NCBI GenBank assembly: GCA_029582265.1
Contig: CM055830.1
Location: forward strand, 29,429,172 to 29,493,171
From: Zoroaster sp. YZ-2022
Lineage: Eukaryota; Echinodermata; Asteroidea; Forcipulatida; Zoroasteridae
Length of the DNA: 64,000 nucleotides
Direction: 5' to 3'
The notes below the pieces were generated by a model, which saw nothing but the letters and a program-made list of their open reading frames with translations, was not told the DNA's origin and searched no databases. Position 1 is the first letter of the stretch. Each line of letters begins with the position of its first letter. Shown here in pieces: positions 12,094 to 21,722 of this stretch. The position numbers and the translations under genes are program-made.

Positions 12094-12420
12094 ATGGAGT
12101 TCGAAAAGTTCATACAGCTTGGTCAAGAGATAGGATTGGACGGAGATGAGTTAATAAAGTTTGCACGCGAACGAGAAGAGTTGCGAAGAAAACAGCGCGA
12201 ACTCATAGAAAGAGAAGATCGCAGGCTGGAGCGTGAAGAACGGTAAAGGGAAAGAGAACATGAGCGTGAAATTAAAGAATATGAACTTAAGATTGAGCAA
12301 GAACATACTGCTAATACTACCCACGAACCAGCACATACTAGTACTGAGTTGGAGCTCATACGGGGTAGACATGCACTGGCAGTTCTGAGAGGGTTGATCT
12401 CTGAATGTATGCGGGTTTAG
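12094..12420 (+). pseudogene. Gag-like N-terminus of LTR retrotransposon (one nonsense codon, rest of gag-pol deleted)
   Basis: The ATG at 12094 opens a frame reading MEFEKFIQLGQEIGLDG, then a highly charged Arg/Glu helix (EREELRRKQRELIERE), a pattern common at the start of gag in gypsy-like elements of marine invertebrates. An in-frame TAA occurs at codon 51 (12244-12246). The same frame then continues (REREHEREIKEYELKI) to a TAG at 12418. Around 12340 the frame enters the segment that precedes both LTR copies, so almost all of gag and pol is missing. It is a deletion derivative. The assignment rests on composition, position after an LTR and leader, and family resemblance; no catalytic domain is present. 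Confidence 0.6.
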
Positions 12421-12556
12421 TTTCTGGCCCACAATTGTGACCTGTGTGGACACACTTGAATTGTGAGGTTTTTTCAGATCCTGTGTGGATCAGGAAATGT
12501 GATTTTTAAGAAAGTGGAGACCCGTGGGAAACCCGTCCTGTGTGGACCTAACAGTA
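12343..12556 (+). mobile_element. Gypsy-like LTR copy 2, left part (interrupted by TIR element)
   Basis: It matches 10959-11174 almost base for base (one difference near GAATTG/ATGAGG) up to CTAACAGTA, where the 5.1-kb element begins. The LTR resumes at 17653. The presumed LTR start is about 12435. Confidence 0.85.
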
Positions 12557-12645
12557 TACACTCTAAAAACTCCCGGGTCAAAATGTTGACCCTTTTTCCG
12601 GGTCAAAATAAATTGACCCTTTTCTGGGTCAATTTTATAGATGGT

Positions 12646-12699
12646 TGACGTCATGCAATGTTTTGATTGGACAAAAACTGGCACGTGGTATATGACGTG
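12646..12699 (+). promoter_or_regulatory. Promoter-like cluster upstream of the SAM gene: CRE, inverted CCAAT, E-box, CRE half-site
   Basis: Visible sites are TGACGTCA (12646-12653, a perfect CRE palindrome), GATTGG (12665-12670, inverted CCAAT), CACGTG (12682-12687, E-box) and TGACGTG (12693-12699). They lie 130-180 bp before the ATG at 12827 and just inside the left TIR. The match to consensus sites is direct; promoter function is inferred. Confidence 0.5.
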
Positions 12700-12826
12700 C
12701 TGTATGCGCGGCTCAAGTTACATTTTCGAAGGTACTGTGTCTGCCATCTTTTCTAAATGCTTGTCGTGTACGCAGTGAGCAAGTAACGTTAAAACTAGTC
12801 ATGATTCAGTATCAACTACATGTATC

Positions 12827-15800
12827 ATGGATAAATTTGTTCAAGAAACATTACAGAAATGGGAGCTTTCTCCGTATCTGACTGCATTTGAAGGTATGTT
12901 CAACTTACATTGGTGCTTATTTTAGTAATACATTGTATATTGTACAAATGTAACGTTAACGCTATGGATTTTTATGTTGGTGGCCGTCGTGGATTGATCT
13001 CGAGAGGGGTCCGATCTCGATAGCCTAAGTAGGCCTAACGTGTACAAGCCAACTCGTACTCATTTTGGTCAACTCGTAAATAAAGATGATTGTGTTAAAT
13101 TATTTTACCAAAAAGGTAAACTAGTGTTACTAATGACGGTTAAGTCCTACGCTGACATGGCTGAGAGAGTGGTTATGTTTGAATGACTATAGTTTTAAAG
13201 CTGCCCAATAAATAAATAAAAGTGAACAGTTTTTGCTTGGATCCAAGATTTTCATTGAACTAAGACTATTACTAGTAAGAGTAACATTAAGATTTGCATT
13301 TAGCCTATATAGGCCTAACTTGTTAAAAAAAATTAAATGCTTTAATTTAAGAGTTAGTGTGAACTGTACCTTTTTTTTTTATAGTACTACAGTAGTACTA
13401 GTACTACTACTGCGCTACACTCATGTTATGTTAAATCATGGAGGTAGAATAATGTTAGTAGGCCCTAGGCCCTAACAAGTAACTGTTATTAATGTGCAGT
13501 TATTGTGGGATTTTAAAAATTGTTTATTGACCGAGTGATACATCTAGTTCACTCACATGAAACATGAATTACATATATTTGGTTATAGGCCTATAATTAT
13601 TTTATTCAAGATACAAGTTTCATGTAGCAGTGTGTCAGTGGTCTCCCATACTTTGTGTGCTGCAAAACGTTTTGGTCCTTAAACGTTAATGTCGTTTCCG
13701 ACTACCACTTTTTAAGTTTTTTTGGAATTTTTTTGCAACCACTTACCAGTTTAAAAAAATGATTTTATCAATTTTTTGGGGTACAGAAAGCGAATACTAA
13801 TGTATCTTTAAAATCCACTTTTATGATGTTTTCGGACTTTATTTCCCTTCTTAAAAAAATCTTTCCCTTCAGAAAGTCATTGTATAGCAATTTATTTCAT
13901 GAAATAAATATCCTGGAATCATTTGAAGTATATGTCCATCATCATCCAGATGTTCTCCACCTTACTCGGTAGGTTAGATTACATTACTGGTTATATTTGA
14001 CGAGAAAGTGGCGGTCGGATACAACATTCTATCTCCTATTTCCTAAGAATTATCAAACCGAGTACTTGCAAGTAATATTAAACTGTGACATGTAGTTGAT
14101 GGTCACTGCACATCATCAACTGCACATCTAAATATTATTTAATATTTTGTTTGTTGATTCATGGAGGAAAGAACACAGTGTTCCTCCATGGTTGATTACC
14201 GTTCATGTACTGTATATGTACAGTGCCAGTGTTTTCCCAGTCCCAGACCATGATTGTCAATTGCATAACTTGCTACAGTAAACATACACTTCAGAACAGC
14301 AGGATACTACATGCTAGGGTATTATATTACTCCCCATTATTGTTTGATGTCATTGGCACCTGTACATTATTATTTAAAATTCTCAGCACTGCACCACCTT
14401 TCCCTACAACCAATTGTTTTTGTTTTTAATAATTTTTTAGAGAATGCTGTGGATCAGGATAGTTTCCTGCTTCTTGATACATGTATTGAATCACTGAAGG
14501 AATTGATACCCCATGTAGGACCTCGAATGAAATTTATGAGAAATTTGAAGCTGTTGAAGTTATTCAAGGAAGGTGAAGATGACAGCCAAAAGGTAAATGT
14601 GCAGTATAATAGTACATAATTAATACATCCTGTATTGTTGCTGTCAAGAATAATCTTAGAAACTTGTTCCATTTGGACATGGAATTTTCATTCATGGGTT
14701 TGTTTTCTTTACTAGCTTGTGGCAAATTTGAAACAATATTGTTAATATCCTGGATAGGTGAGGTGTTTTTGGTGACTAGGGCCAAAACTATTCAATAACA
14801 CTTTCCTTCCCATTCATAATTTCCTTTTGTTGACAAAGGTGGAAAAGTAAGTTATTTACAGAGGCAATATTGTCACAATCAACAGGGCATGGAATCAGAA
14901 TGCTTGTTTTAGATGAACTCGGTGACTGAAAATAATTCCCCACATGATAAGGTCATTACTGTTGCTGCATAAATGAGCCAGTAATTTTCAATCTTAAACT
15001 AGAACATTGATTCCATGCCATGTTGAAAGTGTACTCTGATCGTTACGATACTGCCACTTTTAAGATATCTTGTCAGAGATGTTCTTGTTAATATCATCTA
15101 TAAACTGTATTACACAGGACTTCACAGAAATATTGTTTTAAACGTTTGTTAACAGATGGTGAAAAAACACACCTGGCTTTGATGGTCTTACCATGCATTT
15201 TTCCTAGTGGTGCTAGACGGGTTAAGGGAAAGAACAGTCGTGCCAGTGTAGATGATGCCCTCAAAGCATTCATTGACTTCCAGCCGGTAAGAATATGTTT
15301 GTTAAGATTAGTTAAACATTATTGTCCATTTGGAGTGCTTCTCTTAGACTACAGTGCGTTCAAGAAAACAAGCTGTTTTCAATGTGCTTCCACATTGACT
15401 ATTATTGCCAATGTGTCTTTTCCCAGTGAGAACAACGTCTGTACTCAATAAGAGTAAGTAGTAGTTCCAAGGAATATAACAATCTTGTTCAAGGTGAGTT
15501 TTAAACACATTCCCTCGTTATGTCTTCATATGCAGTGGCGGATGCAGGGAAGGTTGTGACCAACATTACACACCCTCTAATACATAACTGAACTTTATGC
15601 CAAAATACACACATTTAAATTTACACTGTAATTTAAAAAAATTTCCCATTGAAATTGGCCAGAACAATGATCAGCCAATAGGTCACTTATATAGTTTATG
15701 GACGCTTTTATTCATTTAATTTTAAAAATGTTTTTCCCTTTCTTTTTAATCCAGGTTGGTACCAACATACCCTCATACCTGGAGAGAGTCAAGCAAGATC

Positions 15801-16039
15801 AACCGTTCATATTATTGCTGGGTGAGATGTTGGAGCCAGAGCAGGTGTTTGTCATCATTGAATATCGAGCAGTGGAGGTTAACTCCCTGCTCAAAGGACT
15901 GGATGTATGTTTTAAATTATTTTATATTATTGACATGTCTTATCCCTGGCAGTGTGCCACCACATGGGAATTTATTCAGAAGGATTTTCTACTAGGGGAG
16001 GGAAAGGGGAAACCACAAACAAGCATCTATCTAACTTAA
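12827..16039 (+). CDS. SAM-domain protein (SAMD3-like family), multi-exon, incomplete model, inside TIR element
   Basis: Exon 1 is 12827-12893 (MDKFVQETLQKWELSPYL..., donor GTATGT). Exon 2 is 14441-14592 (acceptor TTTTTTAG, donor GTAAAT). Joined with matching phase 1, they form a complete sterile alpha motif: W at residue 12, YLTAF, then an LKELIPHVGPRMKFMRN segment typical of SAM helix 5. A later exon, 15156-15286 (…EKTHLALMVLPCIFPSGARR…, donor GTAAGA), joins in phase 0 to 15755-16039 (acceptor TTAATCCAG), which has VGTNIPSYLERVK, FILLLGEMLEPEQVFVIIE and SYPWQCATTWEFIQK before a stop. This C-terminus matches a family annotated as SAMD3-like in fish and invertebrates, recalled from memory. 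Exon 2 ends in phase 0 but the 15156 exon needs phase 1, so an exon is missing or lost between them. SAM domains mediate protein-protein association; the family's role is unknown to me. Confidence 0.7.
12894..14440 (+). other. Intron 1 of the SAM-domain gene
   Basis: It is bounded by GTATGT and TTTTTTAG. It contains a short AGTACT-rich palindromic run near 13383-13414. No other coding segment with a recognisable domain is seen. Confidence 0.6.
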
Positions 16040-16132
16040 AGTACATTGAAAACAAAATTACCCTCAATTCTGATCAATAGTTTTAGTTTCAAGACTAGTA
16101 GCTTTCCATGGTGAAAAAGGATAGGTGAAGAA

Positions 16133-16306
16133 TGTTTGTGGTGACACCATGTAGAAATTCTCTTTTGAGTAGTAAATAGTTCTGAAAAAAAAAACGGTTG
16201 GTTACAACTAGAGCTCGGAGCATACTGATAGAAAAAGTTTAGTTGTAACCAATCGATTCTTACTGTTCAAAAGAAAATTTCTTCATGGTGGCACCACAAA
16301 TAAGCT
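16133..16306. repeat. Long imperfect hairpin (~75-bp arms) in the 3' part of the TIR element
   Basis: The left arm (GTGGTGACACCATGTAGAAA ... GGTTGGTTACAACTA, to ~16211) pairs with the right arm (TAGTTGTAACCAATC ... TTTCTTCATGGTGGCACCAC, from ~16240). The loop is ~28 bp. It resembles a foldback MITE or a transcribed hairpin. Confidence 0.75.
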
Positions 16307-17117
16307 TTACTTAGTTTTAATATAAGAATTACTTGACAAACAGCCTAGCCTAGATTTGTTTTGTTTTGCTAATGCCACTTTTTTATATTGTTTGAGATAT
16401 GCTTGTTATTTGTTTTACCTGAAGTTTTTGTATTGTGCATTAACTGCATTGACATTGATGGTTCTTTAAAATGATTTTGTAAACTGAAGTTTTTACGTTA
16501 TGGTCAGAGAGTTTCAGGGGATGTATATTCACATGCTACAAGGGCCGAGGAAATTATTTTTATATAAAATATATTAATTATTGTGCTTACCTCAACTGTG
16601 TGTAACAGTAACCTAAACACATGTATTTTTTAAAATCTTGTATGAGAACCCTTTGAGACATTGAACTTCATTTGTTTTCTGTCAAAACAAAACTACTACT
16701 CCATTCAAGTTTCATCTTGTTTCGGGAAAAATAAATCACACTTGTTCATATCTTTGTACATGTATTTGAACTATAATTTGCAAGATCACACAGTTATTGT
16801 ACAGTTAAGTAAATGTTTATCAATGTTTGTATTCATTCTAATGTGAAAAGGAACATCAGCTGATATCCATTTCCGATTTGAATTTTCTGCATATATGTAC
16901 ATGTAACGTTTGACAGTGTCACAGCATGTCGAACAAAATGTTTGGAATCATACACTAGAGTAAAAAACGTTAAGGTAATAATTCAGTCAGGTTCTATTCA
17001 GTTAATAATCAATTTAAAATGACTTTATATACTTTATACACATACATGTTTTCCTTTGCCAAAGAGAAATAAATGCATGTGACCAATAGCAGGTAATTTA
17101 TTGTTTGTTTCTTTTCA
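16307..17117 (+). other. Unassigned 3' region of the TIR element
   Basis: AT-rich, without a recognisable domain. No splice-supported coding exon was seen apart from the candidate at 17124-17182. Confidence 0.4.
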
Positions 17118-17123
17118 TTTTAG

Positions 17124-17182
17124 AGCTATCCTTCAAATTTGATTGTTATCTTCCCTTTAAGTTTGGCCATCCCGACATACAA
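17124..17182 (+). other. Possible additional exon of the SAM gene
   Basis: A 59-bp segment bounded by CATTTTAG and GTAAGC is open in two frames, one of them reading LSFKFDCYLPFKFGHPDI. It lies after the stop of the last recognised exon, so it would belong to an alternative transcript or a rearranged exon. The splice signals are visible; coding status is speculative. Confidence 0.25.
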
Positions 17183-17349
17183 GGTAAGCATGTTTTCCTT
17201 ACATACAGATGCCCTTATTTATGGCAATTTACTATTTGAGAAACCTTTTGTAAGGGTTTATAAACCTGAATTTTGTTTTATTTTAAAATCTTAGTATTGC
17301 TTGCCATAGATAAGGCTTCTCAATACATGGAAATCATGCTTATGTTTTC

Positions 17350-17640
17350 TGACCCGGAACTCGGGTTAAAATAAATTTGACCCTGGAGCCCGGGTTGGAT
17401 ATGACCCGACACTTTACGGGTCAGAATGACCCGGAAAGTTGGGTCAAAAAATTTGACCCGGAATAGGGTCATATCAGCTGACCCTATTCCGGGTCAGAAA
17501 CAATTTTGACCCGGAATAGGGTCAGCTGATATGACCCTTTTCCGGGTCAAATATTTTGACCCAACTTTCAGGGTCATTCTGACCCGTAAAGTGTCGGGTC
17601 ATATCCAACCCGGAGTTTGGGTCAAATCTGACCCGGGAGT
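17350..17640. repeat. Large foldback built of GGGTCA/TGACCC motifs at the right end of the TIR element
   Basis: Two arms of about 140 bp, centred near 17505, are inverted copies. Left: GGGTTGGATATGACCCGACA ... CATATCAGCTGACCCTATTC. Right: GGGTCAGCTGATATGACCC ... TGTCGGGTCATATCCAACCC. The motif GGGTCA or its complement occurs more than a dozen times. The left terminus of the element has only a short version (GACCCTTTTTCCGGGTCA), so the right end is expanded or holds a nested MITE of the same family. Confidence 0.85.
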
Positions 17641-17652
17641 TTTAAGAGTGTA

Positions 17653-18135
17653 TACCGTCGTAAGTGGACTACTGAGTGTAGTCCAGTACGCCGACTCAGC
17701 GTGACAACGCCCGGTCGGAAACCCAGCAGTCCCCTACTCCATTATACATGGGCATGGAACCAGGCAGAGAGACAGGACGAGCAGGGCAAGTAAAACTAAC
17801 CCGAAGGTGACAACCAAAGAAAGTGGCAGTACTCAAGACACCCCCCCCCCCTCGGTCAGGCGAATGGCAGAGACAGTGGCCACACATTGGACCCATGGAG
17901 AACGATATAGACATTGGTGGTGGGATATTATTATATTGGCCTTATTACTGTAATTATAAGTAACCATAGAATTTTGTTGTTAAATTCTGTTGTATCATTT
18001 ATGTATTAAAACCCATATTCATTTACTCTACAATTTAAACGCCAGTTTCCCCAAAACCATTATTCTTGCGTGACTGTCTCGCTAACCCTGCCACTGCAAC
18101 CGTCAATCATAGAATTTCGGTCCCATGGTGTGACA
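17653..18135 (+). mobile_element. Gypsy-like LTR copy 2, right part
   Basis: It resumes at TACCGTCGTAAGTGGAC and matches 11175-11659 closely, with small indels near 17965-18015. It ends at GGTGTGACA and then diverges from the primer-binding site seen after copy 1, so this is the outer edge of the retrotransposon. Confidence 0.85.
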
Positions 18136-18394
18136 AATTGTCCTTGTTGATTTGGATCTGAGTAAAATAATAAAAAAGGCGTTGCCTACAATACTCCAGA
18201 TTATAGTGGCACTCTCTTCCCTCCACATTGGAAATCCGCATAAGGGCCTGGCCTGATATTACTTTTTGTCCAACGGACCTTAAATTTCTCTCCCACCACA
18301 ATTTACTTAGTCTAGGTGAACAATTTTGAATATAACGTTTGGCCGCCCTCTCTGCTTTAAATAAAATAAATAGCATGGGATGTTTTGTATTTAA

Positions 18395-18743
18395 TTCATG
18401 GGATCAACAGACTAAATGTCTCATCTCCAATGCTTCGAGACGACTGTACATTTTGAGCAAACTAAAGAAGAATGGAGTCACTACTGCCGATCTAGTCATT
18501 ATCTACAAAATGTACATCCTCCCTGTGCTGGAATATGAGCTCCGGTCTGAGCATCAAGCATCACCCAAGCACACAGAGTCAATCCCTTCAGCGTGTACAA
18601 CGGAGGGCGCTACGAATAATAGCATACCTTGCTATTATATGAGCAACTCTGTCAGCCCCTCCATGTTGATTCGCTTACCGACAGACGTACTAATTATTGT
18701 TTCAAGATTTGCTAAATCTCTGCTGACATCTGAGAGACATCAA
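18395..18743 (+). pseudogene. LINE reverse transcriptase C-terminal fragment
   Basis: The frame reads CLISNASRRLYILSKLKKNG, then DLVIIYKMYILPVLEYE, the thumb region of a non-LTR RT. It is followed in shifted frames by an LQRVQRRALRI segment (near 18580-18640) and RFAKSLLTSERH near 18715. Both ends are truncated and at least one frameshift is present near 18535. The right end meets the dispersed repeat at 18745. It is a different LINE from the one at 7730-10920. Confidence 0.7.
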
Positions 18744-18744
18744 T

Positions 18745-19648
18745 ATGGGAACAATATTTTTGACTATGGAGGAATTTTTTTTATGGTTGAAAATTTCGGA
18801 CCGAAAATCAGTTAAGAAAAAGTAAAGACGAGAAAATTCAGTCCGTGGGGGATGTCGCACAATGAATGTATGCAAGATGAAAAATGCACAGACTGTGCAA
18901 TAAGTGGTAGAGTAACATTACAATTTGTACCGTAACATAAAACTCCATCCCTTGCATGTTAAATGTAACAAAACTGGTGATGTTCCTGTCTGGTTATTCC
19001 CTCTCTTTGAATTCGCTTCAGTAATTGTATCTCTTATCACCACGGGTCCTTCCTCTCTGTATGTCTTCTCATGGGGCGATTCTCTATGATTCAATCAACT
19101 GCAATCCACCATGCCGATGAAGGCCTACACTAACTTTTAGCACGCTCAGGGTGGAGTTTTTATACGGTACAAATTTCAAGCGACACCTGCGAAACTAGTT
19201 CACACTTTTCCAACAAAAACAGCCTTCATCACTTACCCGATGTTCTTCTTATAAATAAACGTTTGTTTTCATTACATGTTGCCTGTTTATCGTGCAAAAC
19301 TTCAGCTGTTCTTCCTTCAAAACTTTGACAGTAGAGGACTCCAGTCATACAAATTGACAACACCTCGTTGTTTCAGAATCACATGGCACATACTGTGTAC
19401 AGTCAACATACATTATGTTAAAGCTCAAGGAACATGGCAGAATGTGATGACATTGGGAGAATATGATTTCAATCAAGATTATCTCCCAATTATCTATCCA
19501 GTTACTTGAGCGGCACTAACATCAGCGGTCCTGCAGATAGAAACGATAGAAGAACATGTTAATACAATTTTTTTTCGACCGCACATAACATAAATAATCT
19601 ATCACAAATGTTGTTGGTTTCTGTATATATATCTTAATTCTCCCAAAA
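18745..19648. repeat. Dispersed repeat, copy 2 (see 6214-7118)
   Basis: It is nearly identical to 6214-7118, including the repeated GGGAGAATATGATTTCAATC and GATTATCTCCCAATTATC region. The left flank is the LINE fragment and the right flank runs into the assembly gap at 19667. Confidence 0.85.
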
Positions 19649-19666
19649 GATAAATTTTTCCTTTGT

Positions 19667-20166
19667 NNNNNNNNNNNNNNNNNNNNNNNNNNNNNNNNNN
19701 NNNNNNNNNNNNNNNNNNNNNNNNNNNNNNNNNNNNNNNNNNNNNNNNNNNNNNNNNNNNNNNNNNNNNNNNNNNNNNNNNNNNNNNNNNNNNNNNNNNN
19801 NNNNNNNNNNNNNNNNNNNNNNNNNNNNNNNNNNNNNNNNNNNNNNNNNNNNNNNNNNNNNNNNNNNNNNNNNNNNNNNNNNNNNNNNNNNNNNNNNNNN
19901 NNNNNNNNNNNNNNNNNNNNNNNNNNNNNNNNNNNNNNNNNNNNNNNNNNNNNNNNNNNNNNNNNNNNNNNNNNNNNNNNNNNNNNNNNNNNNNNNNNNN
20001 NNNNNNNNNNNNNNNNNNNNNNNNNNNNNNNNNNNNNNNNNNNNNNNNNNNNNNNNNNNNNNNNNNNNNNNNNNNNNNNNNNNNNNNNNNNNNNNNNNNN
20101 NNNNNNNNNNNNNNNNNNNNNNNNNNNNNNNNNNNNNNNNNNNNNNNNNNNNNNNNNNNNNNNNNN
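19667..20166. other. Assembly gap (500 N)
   Basis: A run of exactly 500 N, the usual placeholder for a gap of unknown size. The satellite immediately to its right suggests that tandem repeats broke the assembly. Sequences on the two sides should not be assumed adjacent. Confidence 0.99.
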
Positions 20167-21330
20167 AACCGGAAGTCAAAGTTTAACATTTAAAAAACAC
20201 ATCTCAACAACCACAAGAGGTAAGTTCACAGTTTTTGTACCATTGTACAGACCGTTAATTGTCAAAAGATATTTACAAAAGATGACCCCAATTTGACCTT
20301 ACTTCCTGTCCACACCGGAAGTCAAAGTTTAATATAAAAAAAACACATCTCAACAACCACAAGAGGTAAATTCAAAGTTTAATATTAAAAAATAATAATA
20401 CAAAGTTTCTTTAAAAAACATTCTGACGTCATCATCACTGCCCTGACAAAACTCGAACACCTATGTGTTTGTAATATCACAAACACTGCCGTCTAGTTAG
20501 GGGTTCGAGCTACAGCGCGAACACCTATTGTTTTTGTTCGTGTTTTTTTAGGGGTTCGAGCTACAGCGCGAACACCTATTGTTTTTGTTCGTTTTTTTTG
20601 TTACTTCTTCTTCTTCTCCCCAATAACTGTCCGGTAACAAACACATACTTGCAAACTTCACATGAACTTGAAACTTGGCATGTACTTAGAACTTAACAAG
20701 TAGATGAAACTCGAGTTGTGAGTGACCCCGATTTGACCTTACTTCCTGTCCAAACCGGAAGTCAAAGTTTAATATTAAAAAATCATATCTCAACAACCAC
20801 AACAGGTAAATGGACATTTTTGCACTATTGTATAGATTGTTAATTGTCGAAAAATATTTACAAAACATGACCCCTAATTTGACCTTTACTTCCTGTCCAA
20901 ACCGGAGGTCAAATTTAATATTAAAAAATCATCTCAACAACTTCTGGGTAAATTCACAATCTTTCCACCATTGTATAGATTGTTAATTGTCGAAAAATAT
21001 TTACACAAAGGTGACCCCAATTTGACCTTACTTCTTGTCCAAACCGGAAGTCAAAGTTTAATATTTAAAAAAATCATATCTCAACAACCATAAGAGGTAA
21101 ATTCACAGTTTTAGCACTATTGTACAGATTGTTAACTGTCAAAAATATTTACAAAAAACATGACCCCAATTTGACCTTTACTTCCTGTCCAAACCGGAAG
21201 TCAAAGTTTAATATTAAAAAATAATAATGCAAAGTTTCTTTAAAAAACATTCTAACGTCATCATCACTGCCCTGACAAAACTCGAACACCTATGTGTTTG
21301 TAATATCACAAACACTGCCGTCTAGTGTTA
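20167..21330 (-). repeat. Satellite 2, short diverged array in inverted orientation, with an element-end segment
   Basis: Monomers carry CAAACCGGAAGTCAAAGTTT, CATCTCAACAACCACAAGAGG and TGACCCCAATTTGACCTTAC, the reverse complement of the array at 45500-57969. They are more diverged. Between monomers (20600-20710) is the reverse complement of the non-satellite end at 57975-58080, including a short (TTC)n and CCCCAATAACTGTCCGGTAA. A 42-bp segment starting AGGGGTTCGAGCTACAGCGC is present twice in tandem (20499-20541 and 20550-20592). A 46-bp segment with AACACCTATGTGTTTGTAAT occurs at 20452 and 21281. The structure looks like an interspersed element with a tandem-repeat core. Confidence 0.85.
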
Positions 21331-21421
21331 TTTGTATTTGTAATTATATATAAATTTTAAAGGTATGTTAAGGTTTGGGAATTAAGCAAAAATGAAATTG
21401 TCGATTTGTAATGTGAGACTT

Positions 21422-21574
21422 ACTCAAATTGTATGAAGTATTTCCATACCTTTATTCTTTTTTTCAGCACACATTGTCAAATGTCATTGTTTTTCTTTTT
21501 CATTTAATATTATGACACATTTCAAAGAGACATTCATTTGAATGCTGTATGCTAGTTATGTATGTTTCTGATAC

Positions 21575-21663
<89 letters not shown>

Positions 21664-21722
21664 TCCATTTCTTTATGAAAACCAACAAAACATTTAATTG
21701 TAAAATAACCAATTTTCTATAC
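21422..21722. repeat. Dispersed repeat copy interrupted by an (AT)n microsatellite
   Basis: It matches 23892-24088 (GTATGAAGTATTTCCA, CAGCACACATTGTCAAATGT, GAATGCTGTATGCTAGTTAT). At 21576-21661 it carries a pure (AT)n tract of ~85 bp between CTGATAC and GATTCCATT. The other copy has no AT tract at that place. Confidence 0.8.

Larger units (their letters stand above)
12557..17652 (+). mobile_element. 5.1-kb TIR DNA element (TA target duplication) carrying a spliced SAM-domain gene
   Basis: The left terminus reads TACACTCTAAAAACTCCCGG and the right terminus is its inverse, ending GGGAGTTTTAAGAGTGTA, about 24 bp with one mismatch. Both flanks have TA. LTR copy 1 reads straight through the site as ACAGTACCGTC, whereas copy 2 has ACAG-TA-element-TA-CCGTC, so the whole 5,096 bp arrived as one insertion with a TA duplication. 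Both ends contain repeated GGGTCA/TGACCC motifs, most at the right. Inside are promoter-like sites, at least three to four exons of a SAM-domain protein, and two long inverted repeats. No recognisable DDE transposase is visible. It may be a non-autonomous element that captured a gene, or an autonomous element of an unrecognised class. Confidence 0.9.

Noticed and set aside
18107..18376. Minus-strand 89-codon frame beside the LTR
   Set aside because: No recognisable domain. The frame overlaps the LTR end, and the adjoining sequence is a plus-strand LINE fragment.
19602..20193. Open frames across the N run
   Set aside because: They consist of unknown bases. This is an assembly gap, not sequence.
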